A program made the translations under genes and the position numbers. Source: Dipylidium caninum (taxonomy: Eukaryota; Platyhelminthes; Cestoda; Cyclophyllidea; Dipylidiidae). Taken from it: 64,000 nucleotides of DNA. Each line of letters begins with the position of its first letter. The stretch's first letter is position 1. The stretch spans positions 62,001 to 126,000 of the forward strand of contig QEYB01000921.1 of the NCBI GenBank assembly GCA_017562135.1, written 5' to 3'. A model generated the notes under the pieces. The model was not told the DNA's origin. It saw only the letters and a program-made list of their open reading frames with translations, and made no database searches. This document shows, one piece after another, positions 38,281 through 50,427 of the stretch.

Positions 38281-40581
38281 CGCGCCGCGTGGTTGCCAGC
38301 TGGGCGCGAGGACAGCAGCGGTCGTCCGCCGTTCAGGCGCTCGCCTCGCCGCCGCCCGCAGCCTCGCCAACCGCCGAAGCCACCTCCACCACCGCCAACG
38401 CCACCGCGGAACCCCGCCCGACCGCCTCGAGTCCTCGCGCGGAGGGAGGACCGGTGCCAACGGGGGCGAGTTGGCGGCAAATGGACGGTGTACCTCGAAG
38501 GGAGATGTGGACTGTTTTGTCCCCCACGCGGTTCACTAGCTGTCCAGCAATTGAATACTCATCCTCTGCCGCCAATACAGTGAACCATGGCTGTTCCTCC
38601 TGCGGTTGTTATTATACTTTTTTGTAGTACAGTGGATCATTTGCCACCTTGAGGGAAAAGTGTTCTTGGGCATTTTTACTATGCCAAAGCATCACTCGGC
38701 TCTTCGCTAACAGTCCACTACGCCAAAGTACGGGGGATTTGTTCGACTGTCAAGTCCGGGAAACGGGAATTAATCGGTACTCCGTGAAAGGGAGGCTTCC
38801 AGAACATGGAAAAGCAACGATTTGTGATGTTTTTCACCTAAAAAGGAGAGATATGCACTAATGCCCAGATTTCATACGGAAATCGACGAAAACGCGCTTG
38901 GTCGGAGGTGAGGTGTTTTTTAGCTTAAAAAGAACGTGCATTTGTTTGCATGAGTTGAACAAGCGTTGAAATCGTAAAATTAAGCACACAGCCGTGAGGG
39001 GGATTGCGGAATCTCGGCGAGGCAGAAAGAAAACGCCAGCAGGTCCCACCACCAGACCTTTCTCACCGACTTCTATACAACGTTGGCAACTGGAGCGGCG
39101 ATCCCCTGTGACTGCGTCAGTAACGCTGGTTATGGCAACCCGACCGCGGTCTCCAGGCCCCGCCGGATTGGCTCCGAGCCCGTGGCACTTGAGGTGAGAG
39201 CATTTCACGTGACATCGGCGCTGCCATGCGCAGTGACAGTCTGCGTGGTCTGCGGCAAAATGCCACCGGCGATGCAAACCAACCAGTCTCTTTTAGTCAG
39301 CAGCCCTGAAAACTCCCAAGGCGTGATAGGCACGTCCCCTTCCGACGTTGACCCCGCATACCTGGCACAGCTTTGTCTACTTATGCTAATGATATTACAC
39401 GAACAGTCGCCATTGGATACCGCAGGGTTATGATGCACACATGGTTGCCACAGCCGCGTATCCAAGTTGGCGGGTGGCAGAATCAACGTGACTCAGCGGA
39501 GAGTCTTGGCAAACCTGTTACTCGATAAAAATCGAGCTCCTCCCATGCTTGCGCTCACCCGAGGCCTCGTTCCGCGGGGTCGGCAGACGAGGAGTTGGCG
39601 CTCGGCCTCGAGAAGCGGCTCCAGCCGAGCCCCCCCAGGCGCTGATCGCCGGCCAAGGGGAGCGACTGGGCTGCCTCCCGGGCTCGAGTCAACTCGCCGC
39701 GGGTGGCATGGCACGGCTTGAGCGGGCTTAGACTGACTTAATTTGCCTTGGCTGCCCGCCAAGCTATGTTCCGTTGAAAAGAGTATGATCCTCTTAAGTA
39801 AACAGCTGCCGATTCCTGACCTCTGGCTGCTCCAACAACTTTTGTTTATGTGGTTAATTTAAAGTGCAGTGGTGGCAAAACTTATAGCCATGTGCGGCAA
39901 ACTTGGGTAATTAGACAATGCGCCGCATCGGCTTGTCACGTTGGAATGTTCTGCCTGGATGGCTTCCTGTTAGGCGCCTGGACGAAATGAAATCACTCCA
40001 CAGCCGCCCTGTTCGAGGCGGAGAGTCACGGTGTGGGAGTTTCGTCGGTTTGGGAAATCACCTCGACTCTCATGCCTCGGAGGTTGGCACACATGCCACG
40101 CACTCGCGGCAGTAGCCCGGGCAGAGGGAAAGTTTACTCTCGCCGCCGCTGAAGTTGGCACTTTCCCCTGCCTCATTGAATCGTGAACGCCTGCCCCACC
40201 GCGAGGCAGCGCGTGGCGCCCTGAAACCCCTCAGTCCAATCAAGTGGCAGCCAACTCATCCCTCCCGTCGTGGTTTCGAGATACACCGGCTGCCTGTCGG
40301 TCGGACTCGGTCCTTCCGGCATGAGCCAATCACGGGACGCCGCGCAAAACTGGTGTTTTTTTCCATTCACCCCCAGCGGAACATGTAATTTGAGCCAAAA
40401 AAAGAAAAATGAGCAACAATTTGACATGAAAGAGACCGTAGAAACTGCCTTCGCAGCAGATGAGCGGAGGCTCTAGAAGATCTCTCTCTCTCTTCTACAC
40501 CCACGCGACGTCGATCAATGGATGGGGCGCACGGGGGCATGTCAATTGCCGTGAGTGACGCGATCGGGCACGTCAGGCGAC

Positions 40582-40640
40582 GTGGCGTGGCGTGGCGCTG
40601 CGAGGCTCGGCTCGGCTCGGCAGGCTCGGCTCGGCTCGGC
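40582..40640. repeat. Pentanucleotide arrays GTGGC and GGCTC
   Basis: Three GTGGC-type units (from about 40582) are followed by two blocks of CTCGG/GGCTC units at 40603-40640 separated by a short interruption. A CAT/CAC/CAG-type imperfect triplet tract lies nearby at 40751-40800. Confidence 0.85.
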
Positions 40641-43600
40641 ACGCCCTTGATATTTTGGCATGCGAGCCAGAATCCGCACGCATTCACACGCGCGGTTGCC
40701 GTTGCAGTCGCCTGAGCGTGTGACGAGACATACGATCCAGCCGGAATGCAATCATCATCACCGCCATCACCACCATCAGCAGCAGCAGCATCACCAGCAT
40801 AGCCACCAACTGCAGCGATCGCGTTGAGGACAGTGTGCACAGCATGCCACACTCGCACCAGCACCGTAATCTAAACATTCATGCGAAGCGATAACAGCCT
40901 CCTGGCTTCCAACGCAACACCAAGTTCCTGTGCTTCGTCGTGCGTGTGTGTGCATACGCCTCTGTCTCGTTTGCACCTCCTTCCACGCGGGGATCGTAGG
41001 GACGCGTTTTTTTCCCACAAAGACAGGTCGATGCACACCTGACACAGACGTGTTTGTCGCCTGCCAAATGCCAACCAGTTCAACGCGCCCCCGTCCACCA
41101 CTCGAGTGCGGTGCGCCGTCCACGCAGGCTCGTGCACCTCGTCCAGATGCCAGGCGTGTGGGGGTCTGAAGCTTCCACGCGACTTCACAATTTGGTGCCT
41201 GAATACGCGATTTGCGTTAAGAGGACACGCACACTCACTCACACAAACAGATCACAGCCGCCACTGTAATGCACAGCCGGAGATAAGGTCACCGCGCCGT
41301 TGCTATGGTAGCCTCGGTTTATTAACTAACTTGTGACTATTACGTGTTGATTTTAGATAATATTTGCACCGATTTAGCAGAACAATGGCATCACGGCGGT
41401 TCCACGTGCCACCACCCGACAAGCCTGATTTTCTAGCCATTGGGTGTCACGTCAGGGCGGATCGTCACCTCCACCGTGTTGTGGCGCGTGCAGTGCGGAA
41501 GTGGGGGATTTGTTGGCCTCGAGGACGGCACGGGAGCCGCGACATCCACCAACCGCAGGGTGCGGCACCCGCTCGGGGAACGGACTACGTGACCAACAGG
41601 GAGGCGAGGTGGGGGGAGGGGGGAGGCGGTGCCAAGGCGAGGTACGAGGCCTTGGCATTTCCCCCGCCACGAGCAAGGCAGAAGCAGCGGCAGCAGGCCC
41701 GGATCCAATCACCTCCATTCTGGCGGTGTCACTTTAATTGCCACACTCAGTTAATTGCCACCTCCCCTTTAGGGCGATAGACGGAAGCCGACAACGCTCG
41801 TGAGAGCTGGGGAGAGCTTGGGGGGGAGGGAAGCGGTGCGGAACAGGGCAGGGCGGGGAGCGGACACCACTTCGCTGTGTGCAAGACAAAGTCCCAGGGA
41901 AAATAAAACGCCTCTCTCTTTTTAGGCCACTTTATAGCCGACAAGTTGTGTCCCGCCTTGTGAAAGGAGAAGAAACGCAGTTTCTCGTGTGGAGGAAAAA
42001 GGTGGCAGTTGCAAGTCACAGCCCAGCAAGTTGGAGGACGGACAGTCCCGCTCGACTGAGGCTGTCGAGCGGAAGGGTCCCTCCTTTGAGCTAGAAGTCG
42101 TGGTTAGTCGTACTGCTGACCGATTGGAGGAGAAACTTGCGAAATGCCTCTGGACGAGGGCTTCCTTCACGCGATCACGAGACGTGGCGATGGCGGTGCA
42201 GGGGGGAGGAGGTGGCGGATCAGACCGGGCCTGAGGAGGCCTCCCACAGGAGGTTGGAGGAGGGGAGGGAGAATATTTTCCACGCAACATGCCCGAAGGT
42301 GGCCGTCTTCGCCTCCTGAGAGGCAATGGCCACTTAAGCGGCCTCCTCCTCAACACTGGGACGCCTCGATTTGGTCGTGTGTCGCAGTCGAAAAGTGGCA
42401 ATCTCTACTGAGACTGGTGATTCGCGAAGCTCTGACTCTCCTTACGACGTCCGAGACGTCTGTTGTGTGAGTAACTCTCAGTGCCAAAAAAACCCATGAG
42501 AAAGTTAGCTGAGAGAAGATTCGGGTCCACTCTCCATGCTGACACACTTTTCAAAGAAGCATAGCTATGTGGGATGCCTTCCCAAGAGGAGGAGGATACG
42601 AAAAGAGCCTTTTTCGGACGGTGAATGCACAAGTCAATCAGCGTGCGTTCGTCCTCGTGGCCAAAATGCGGCTGCCGCCGGACAGACGCGATTTAATTTT
42701 CCCCGGGGGAGCGCGTCAATTAAAACGCAATATTTAGTTTGTTTGGGCATCACCCGCCAAAGTGCATCGTTGAGATGTGGCGGGGCGCGGGGGGGAGGGG
42801 GGTTCAATCGCGCTGTGCACTCTTACAAAAGTGCACCATGTTCGCAGCCGCGGCTGGAGGGTCTCCTCGATGCCCTACCGGCGGTAAAGGTCACCTCACC
42901 TGCAGATACCTCCGCGCCGGCTCCATCCGAGGCCACTTCCAAGCCTGCCACAGCGCGGGGCTTCAATCGCCTCGATTAGTTGATGCCGGCCAAATTCAGC
43001 GGTTCAGCGAGGTGGCACAGTTACGCCGCGGCGTCCGCCCACATTGTGTACATTCACGAGTCGTCCTCCCACGGGAGGTGGTGCTCGCTTAAGCCTTTCT
43101 AACTGCACCAAACCGTTCTCGAGCGTGGGAGCGCCTAAGGACGCCCACTTCCTAGCACTCGGCCCCAGTCCCATCGCCCTCCTCCGCCGCGCGTGAATGC
43201 AGAGCGCTGCGGTCCCAACGAGGCGCGATGGGCGCCCCACGGAGTAGCAGTCGGGGCAAATTGGCTCACAGAGGAACGCCACCGCCTGCCCCTTCGACAC
43301 GGGAGGGTGAGGGCTTTACTACTCGTGCTGGAATACGTCAAACCTGAAGGGGGCGACCGCATTTCGGCTCGTTTTATACTGAACTTGCCAAAATGCCAGC
43401 TACTCGTGGAAGTGAACAGCGTGCTTGGGCCAGTTCGCCCAGGAGAATGGCAGAACTGCGGCGAAGAAAGAGGTAATGCCTGGGCAGGCTCCGAGCAGGG
43501 CTGTTAAGGCGAGACGATGCTCGTTCGCTTGACGATAAAGAACATGGGTCGATTGGGTGCCCCTCGAGGCCGTATCGTAGCGCACTGAGGGTGCCAGTCG

Positions 43601-45828
43601 AAGCGGTGCCCTTCCGGGTGGTTCATCCTCTGAACGGCGAGCACGAGAAAGGCCAAGCACGCGGGATCGAGAAGGCAATTCAGTGTCTCGGATCGCAGAG
43701 CGTAAAGGACTCGTAGTTGTGCCTAGGTTACCGATGCCGAACGTCAGGATGCATTTGGCTTCTCGGCCTGGACAGGAGGACCCACTTCTTGTGTCATTCG
43801 AAGGGGGACGTGAGAAATGAAAGGTCCAGGCGTGGCCACTTTGTTCTACCAACGAGGCAAAACTAGCCGAGACGGCACGGGGTGAACACGGTTGCATCAC
43901 CACCACAGCACCGATGGCAGACTGCTTCAGGTGTGATAACAGGTTCGTCCTCCCCACTGCCCACCCCCCGCCTGGAGATTCGTCACTTGAAGAGGGGGGA
44001 GGGGAGGGGTGTAGCTCAACTGCACAGAGCAAACAGTTTCTGTTCTTTGTTTCGACCTGGTGGCCTGTTCTTTCGCTGCCTCGCCGGGCTTGCTCCTCCA
44101 ACGTCTGCAAGAAGCCGAAGGTCCTATTCCACTGTGCAGACGTTGCGGAATGCCACAGCAGTCGGAGCCGGCGCCGGTTCTGGAAAGTGCTGCTGTAGAG
44201 GGTCCGGAGCTGCCTTAACGAGGAGGAAGCGGCTTCTGAGCCTGATAATGCGGCATCGAGGACTTAGATTTCTCACGCCCCTAACGCGTGGCCTCAAGCG
44301 ACGCCCCCCAAATGCACACGAATTTACTGCCACCCGGTGCAATTCTCCGCCCCCATAACTACGAAATCCCTAATTTCATGCTATTGCATGAGAACTCCGC
44401 GGCAAGCCGCCTCTGGCCCTTGTTGGCAGGCAGAGAACAGCGAGGCTTCTCAAGTGATTGAGTTTGAGTGACGGCGGGAAGGAGGTATGCAAATGAGGAC
44501 GAGAGATGCTGCCACGTGTGCAGTTGTGCGTGTTTTATCATTTACATCAGCTCACGCACACCACATCTGCGGGAAAGTGAATGCGTTCGAGGTCACGATC
44601 CTGGCAATGCAAAGCCCCACAGATTCAGGTCAAGGCCTGCTGATTGCGCAGCAAACATAACCATTAAAATGTGTCGTTATCGACCCGGTAATGAGGTGGG
44701 GGTAGCATCGGCGCCGTTGTCATCCTTCTTCCCCCCGGTTTGAAGAGATCAGGGCAGTCTTCGTTCGACACAATTCCTCGCAGCTCGGCAACGCATTCCG
44801 CAGGCGGTTGGCAGTAAAGGTTTTCACAGTCCTCATCTCACCTAAAAGTGGACTTAGGCAAACAGCCAACGGTATCACAACAAGCGAACATAGCAAAGAA
44901 GTGCCAAGGCGCAAGCCTCCACTACCGGACAAGCACAAAATCTGAGCTCGATCCGCCCGCCACTATGACAAAACTCGGTCTCACCGTTTCAGGCCACAGG
45001 AAAAGCCAAATTTCCCGCTTTCGCGTAAAGCTCGACACGTACACCTGGTGAGACACCCCAGTAGTGGCAATGTAACCAGTCAAAATAAATGGATCCAAGG
45101 TAGTCACGAGGCTCCGTGCTATTCATTATACTGCTACCTGTTCCGTATCAATATCGGTCGACAACGCCCAAAAAGGCAACATTTCCTGGAGCTCATAAAA
45201 CGATGCAAAACCAGGGTGGTTGTGGCGCCTATAATAATAAGGAAAGTGGCGCGTCTACAGAATCAACAAGACATACAAACGAGCACAAGGAGAAATGTTC
45301 AGATAAAGGTACACTTAAACAGAAGGAAGAGAGCGGAATGTGGGATAGATACGAAAAAGCAAAGACCAACAGTAGAAATGCGGGCACACGAGAACCCGAT
45401 TTTGATCAGAGGCGCAAGAAAGCTATTCCCGTTTTGCACAGCTTGTTGAGAATAGCAAGTTACAAGAAACAGAAGAATGAGGGAAAAACAGGGGTAAAAC
45501 AACGTCATGGGAGAGAAAGCTGTTTTAAGCATATTTTTTGTCATTTTTAAAAAGTAATGCTTAGATATGTTCCCTAAATTGCTAGAGAGCAACGGAAAAA
45601 CGAAAATGGGGAAACTCGTACAAGACAAGCACCACTGAAAGTCGATGGTAAATGCAAATTTATGTACAAAGGCTTCTACGATTGATAGCAAACGCAAAAC
45701 GTTTTTTTTGTCTTTTGTTCTACCATACGTATACTGTACAGATCTTTTAGCAAGTTCAATGTGAAATTGTATAAAAATCGAGCCTATATACAAGGAAGGG
45801 ATAAACAAGAAAGGCAAATCGCGCGCCT

Positions 45829-48504
45829 TTACGAATTTTGCTCTAAGGTTTCGTCAACAGCCTTGTCTCCACTAATGGGCCGATTGCTCGGAGGTCGGTG
45901 TGGAGCTCTAACGGAAACAGCATATGCCCTCTGCTGTTGGGACGATAACTGTGTGTTAGAAACCGCGATAGGAGCAGGGACGAAAGGTGCAGACGGATTC
46001 CTCGGCACATTATGAACCGAAGGTGCAGAAGCCAATCCGGCTGTCGGCGGTTGAAAGAGTGGAACATAAAGTGGTTGGTGTTGCGTTGTAATATATGGGA
46101 GAAACGAGGTATGGACCTGAGGATAAGCTGCCGTAGCTGGCCACACAGGACGGTAATACACATTTGCAGCGTCAGCGGCAGTTCCTCCACTCAGTGTAAC
46201 AGTGTGATCTCCAGCTGCACCAGTTGCAGCACCGGCGGTGACTGCTCCAGTTAAAGTATTTGTGTTATAATAGGGAGGTAAGGCTGTACAGGGAAGAAAA
46301 TTAGACGGGATAAAAGGGCCTCCGTTGGGTTGCAAACTGGAAACAGAAGCTGTGGCTGCTCCGTTGGGCAAAATGAACGGCAGACCGCCTATCGAACCGA
46401 GATGTAATAACACCTGAGATGACTCCATGTCGGAAGACTTACAAAGAGGCAACTCAGGCGTTTGAGTGGACTGCTGCGAGGTGGCATCGAAGGAGGAGGA
46501 CGAGGAATCTCGCAGCATCGAGGTATTTTGAGGAGCCACGCCAATAAATCTTTGTTGATCGTCATATACAACATTAACGGTTGTACTACTCGCGACAGCT
46601 TCGATAAGCTCGTCTTCTGTCGTACAAGCATATCTCAATCTATTGAAACCCAGAAGTGCGCCAACTGGACATGTGCACCTGTTCATACATATAATCTTCA
46701 CCAAATGTGCATCCCGCTGCAAGTTTATCTCACTAAAATAATATTCACTGAAAGGGGAACAAAGTTAAGACAGCGAAAATTCAGAGCCATCTCTTCGGTG
46801 AAAAAAGAAACTTACACATGATGTCGAATATAATCCTGTTTTGAATGAAATTTGAGAAACTTTGTCAAGTGAGAATTTAGAGGCACGAAGTAGAATTTAT
46901 CATCGACCACAATTATATCTTCCTTTTTTTCGGTGGGGGGACTAACTACATCCTCGCGTGAATAACCAACCACGGTTTCATCGCCTGTTGCGGCTAACAT
47001 CCCAACTGCCTGCATAGCTGCAGCTACAGTCGGATGCTTCCGGAAATGGTCTGGCATTCGAGCTCTTGACCACCCATATTCGTTAATGAATTCAAGCAAT
47101 TCTTCAAGTGTAACTTCTTCCCTTAGTGGATTCGAAGTTGCTTGTGGCGTCGGATCTGGAGAAACCAAACACGCCTGCGGAGAAGGTTGGGGCAGAATAA
47201 CCGCAGCCTGCATAGTAGGCGCGCCACCATCAATGACAGCCGCTTCTGTGGTAGCAGGGAGCGCTTGTGGTTGCAATGGAAAGACTGTTGGTGCAGGCAT
47301 CATCATGTTAGGGAATAAATAGGCAACTAAAAGCGAAATAAACATCAAGTCTACTCCATATCCCATATCAATATAGAATCGCTAATAAGCTCATGTAGGG
47401 CGAAGACTGCATTTAACATAAAATTAACCTGGTCCAACAGCAGGCAATTGTGGCATAGCCTGAGCCGCAGCTGCTGCAGCTACCGAAACTTGGTGAGGCA
47501 CTGGCAAAGCAACAGGTGGACTGGATAGAGGAACACTTGCGCCACTGTTTTTGGGTGCGTAGTTTGCGTTAGCATAACCACCTCTTGAACTGGTCCTACG
47601 GCCCCGTGATGAGTACGACCCGCGTGGAGCTCCACTAGCGAAAACAGCAGCCGTGGAGACCACCTTAGGAACCGATTCCGGATTAACTGTTTCCGAGACA
47701 TCAGTAGTAGAATCCTGCGTTCCCTCCTGTTCGGAAACACGTAATGGTGGTCGAGATTGATAATATCCGTTAACGGGCCTTCCACCGCGAGCCCGATTAA
47801 AGGCACCATTTGAGGTAGGACCACCTCGACGGCCACCACCACCGCGAGGGAGAGTGGAAGGGGTAGCCGAATTAGCCGATGAAGTTGGCGGTATCGATGA
47901 GGAGTGATGATTCGGATTCGTCACACCGGATGACATACGTACACCGCCTCGACAGGCCGCACCTCCACGGGAGATAGGAATCTCGATTTCAATGTTCTGC
48001 CATTTGCGCCCAATTTTTTCTGTAAATATTGGAGGCGTTCGAAAATAGACAAAATTGCAGATGGTTTTGAAACAAACACGTGACATCAGTTCAAATTCCT
48101 GGGAACCATAAATTCATCTGAACCTCTATGAACGTATCCAAAGCATTTCACACACCGCCATATAGCTTTAACTCACTATTTTTTGGTTTGTCATCAACGG
48201 TTTTAGATCCTGAACCCGCCATTGTGACGCGACGTTCAAAGGGAGCGGAAGGCTCCGGCCACGCGTCAGCCTCAAAAAGTTTCTCACTGGAAGAACTTCC
48301 CCCTGTCCTATCCTGTGGTTGTAGAGGCGTACCAGTGATATTCTCCGCGACTCCTTTAACACTACCCGACGTCACCACTCGACCTTTCCATGGATTAATC
48401 CGTCCAACAGGAGAGGAATCTCCAACTCGATGAGACCCATTTGCATCGATAGAATCCGGCCCGATGGACATCTGGGAAAGTTCCGACGTCAATGGATGGC
48501 TCAT
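45829..48504 (-). CDS. La-related protein, LARP1-like, without DM15
   Basis: LARP1-family proteins bind mRNA through a La motif and control stability and translation, notably of 5'TOP mRNAs. Four exons on the minus strand join in phase: 48504-48177, 48019-47429, 47326-46816 and 46747-45829, giving 782 residues. The N-terminal part carries RINPWKGR and KKIGRKWQNIEIEIP, like LARP1's NPW and KW segments, then Arg/Gly-rich stretches. The La motif spans the last intron at about residues 466-545: DYIRHHVEYYFSEINLQRD, then PVGALLGFNRLRY (cf. ITLIASFHRVQAL) and TTEDELIEAV. The remaining roughly 240 residues are Pro/Gln/Ala-rich. Neither an RRM nor the LARP1 C-terminal DM15 repeats are visible. The start is the first ATG after an acceptor-like CTGTAG (48514), ten bases upstream, which may accept a spliced leader or a 5' exon. 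Confidence 0.88.
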
Positions 48505-50427
48505 TCTCAAGGCCTACAGACGTGTACAAAAGTTAGATACACAAATTAGCCACGTTAATAAGTCACAATGTGGCTGAAATCGCCATCAGGAGCGTCTTTA
48601 GCCAAATAAACATGGACAATAGTGGTATTCAAATGAAATTTCTATCATACTCATAAAGTAAATAAGACTGTAAACGAGGTTCGAACATTCGTCGACGTCA
48701 ACGCTCCATTGCGTTTCACCCAATAAAGAGCAAGCGTACTGCACTGACACACGTTCAATAACAACAACCGCATCATTCAGTTACAAATGTTATTAAATGA
48801 GCTGACGCAAAAAACAGAGAATATCCACACCAGAACCACACACAAACGAGCACGGCTTACAGAATACACTAATGTTTGAAGACCCGCTTGCAGGGTAAGT
48901 CAACTGTCGATATAAACAAAATTTAGCGTTTCAAATAGTGTATCATTGAAAGAATCAACAACCTGCTAGTAGAACGTTAATTTACAGTTTTATAGTGGTC
49001 GGCCAAGAGTTAACTGTGTGTGATAAGGGTTAACTTGACCTTTTACAGCACTAAAAAATTCTCGCCGTATTTGAAGTCATATAGTATTTGAAGACGCTCA
49101 TTCAAACATACTCTGGCAAGTGTTATTACTTCACGTTAGTTTCACGTCGCAACGCTACCTAAAGTTACTCCTAATGAAAGGATTATATTCTATTCCAGAT
49201 CCGCCGCCTTTCCATATGTTTATTTCCAGCGAGAAAATTGCCTTAAGGGAAGCTTTTCACAAATCCTTTTTTTACGATATAAGCCTATTGCCCCCCTTCA
49301 TTTTATTATTTTGAACCGGTGTTATTACACACTAAGGGGGTGGGGAGTGTTTCGGTTCTTCTTCATTTTGTCTGCGGCCCTCTTTAAGATATATTAATCT
49401 AAAGTTACCTAGGGGAAAGAATTGATTGAAAATCTAATTTTCCGTCCTTTCAGTCAACAATAGGTCTAACCTTCTACTGATAAGCTTCCTAAAGTTTCGA
49501 GAAGTACCATGATTTATTAACATTTTATTTTCTCCTCTTTATCATTTCCCGCATTTGTGTAGTTCAAAACTCGTTGCTTTTTTCCACACTTTTTCGTTAC
49601 GGTAACTTACTAGAATTTCTGTTCCACGGGTGGCACTTTGTTGCGAATTGGTAGCCAAGTCGCTTTACTTTATAATGATGGATAGTCTCACCCTGAACTA
49701 CCTTAGCACTTCCACCCGCGTCCAGACTTTTGACTGGAAGCCCCTTACTGATTTTGGTTCATCTTCATTCATTAATTCTTAATAAGTTTAGAGAGCTTAT
49801 TGGAAGCCGGAATTGCCTAGCGGCAATGCTCCTAATCTTAGGTAAAGGAATACAAGAGTAGTGCAACCCATGTACACTAAAATAAGCATCAAAGCAAAAC
49901 TGCGCATGACCACAATAGCTTACACACACATGACTTTCTCCATCTCTCATTTCCCCTCGCAGTCCTTTACGCATTTGCCCATCCTTGAAGGCTTCGACTA
50001 ATCAAATAGCTTGGGTGCGTACACGCCAGCCTTAACAAAATTTCATTTTTTCGTAAATTGGGCACATGGAGGTGGGAAACACCGTGAGACTTAGCGCTAG
50101 CATATCCCCACCGGAAAGGGACAGTGCATCAATACACCCGCCAGGTTGAAAGCGCACATGCGCAAGTAGCCTTTAATGCCTCCACTCCCTCCTCACCTGT
50201 CCCTGCCTTCTCGCCCAGTGTAATTTCGGTTAGGATGCTTGAAGCTCTCTTTTCCTCTCAGAAGGAAGGTGGAAAGGATGGGAGTGGACGAGGGGGGGGG
50301 GGAAGAAGGAAGACAGAGAGCAGTTCAAAGTTTAATTGATATAAAAAGGGACAATAAAATCTTCCCACAAGAAAAGGAGGAAAGAGGAGAAGTGTTATGT
50401 ACACGAAAGGGTCTCGTGAGGAGATGG
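48505..50427. other. Intergenic, LARP-like 5' flank to prominin-like 3' end
   Basis: The sequence is AT-rich with no recognisable coding frame. It should contain the promoter of the La-related gene (right of 48504) and the 3' untranslated region of the prominin-like gene (left of 50428). A minus-strand ATTAAA near 50330-50335 could serve as the prominin poly(A) signal. Confidence 0.55.

Larger units (their letters stand above)
29662..45828. other. 16-kb gene-poor region, mostly GC-rich
   Basis: I found no exon with recognisable homology on either strand. The right end (about 44.9-45.8 kb) must include the 3' untranslated region of the La-related gene. Content otherwise: a GT run at 30231, a diverged tandem duplication at about 33.65-34.31 kb in an AT-richer island (33.1-34.6 kb), an alternating purine-pyrimidine block and a 28-bp palindrome near 38.1-38.3 kb, and pentamer arrays near 40.6 kb. 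Long frames such as 43400-44110 (minus, 236 codons) and 30004-32700 are short on protein-like signal and overlap frames on the other strand. Non-coding RNAs or distant enhancers are possible but not visible. Confidence 0.55.

Noticed and set aside
43400..44110. 236-codon minus-strand frame as a gene
   Set aside because: No family motif, overlapping plus-strand frames, and composition typical of GC-rich non-coding sequence.
45299..45817. 172-codon minus-strand frame downstream of the La-related gene
   Set aside because: It lies in the presumed 3' untranslated region, is low in protein-like signal and has no splice link that would give a DM15 region.
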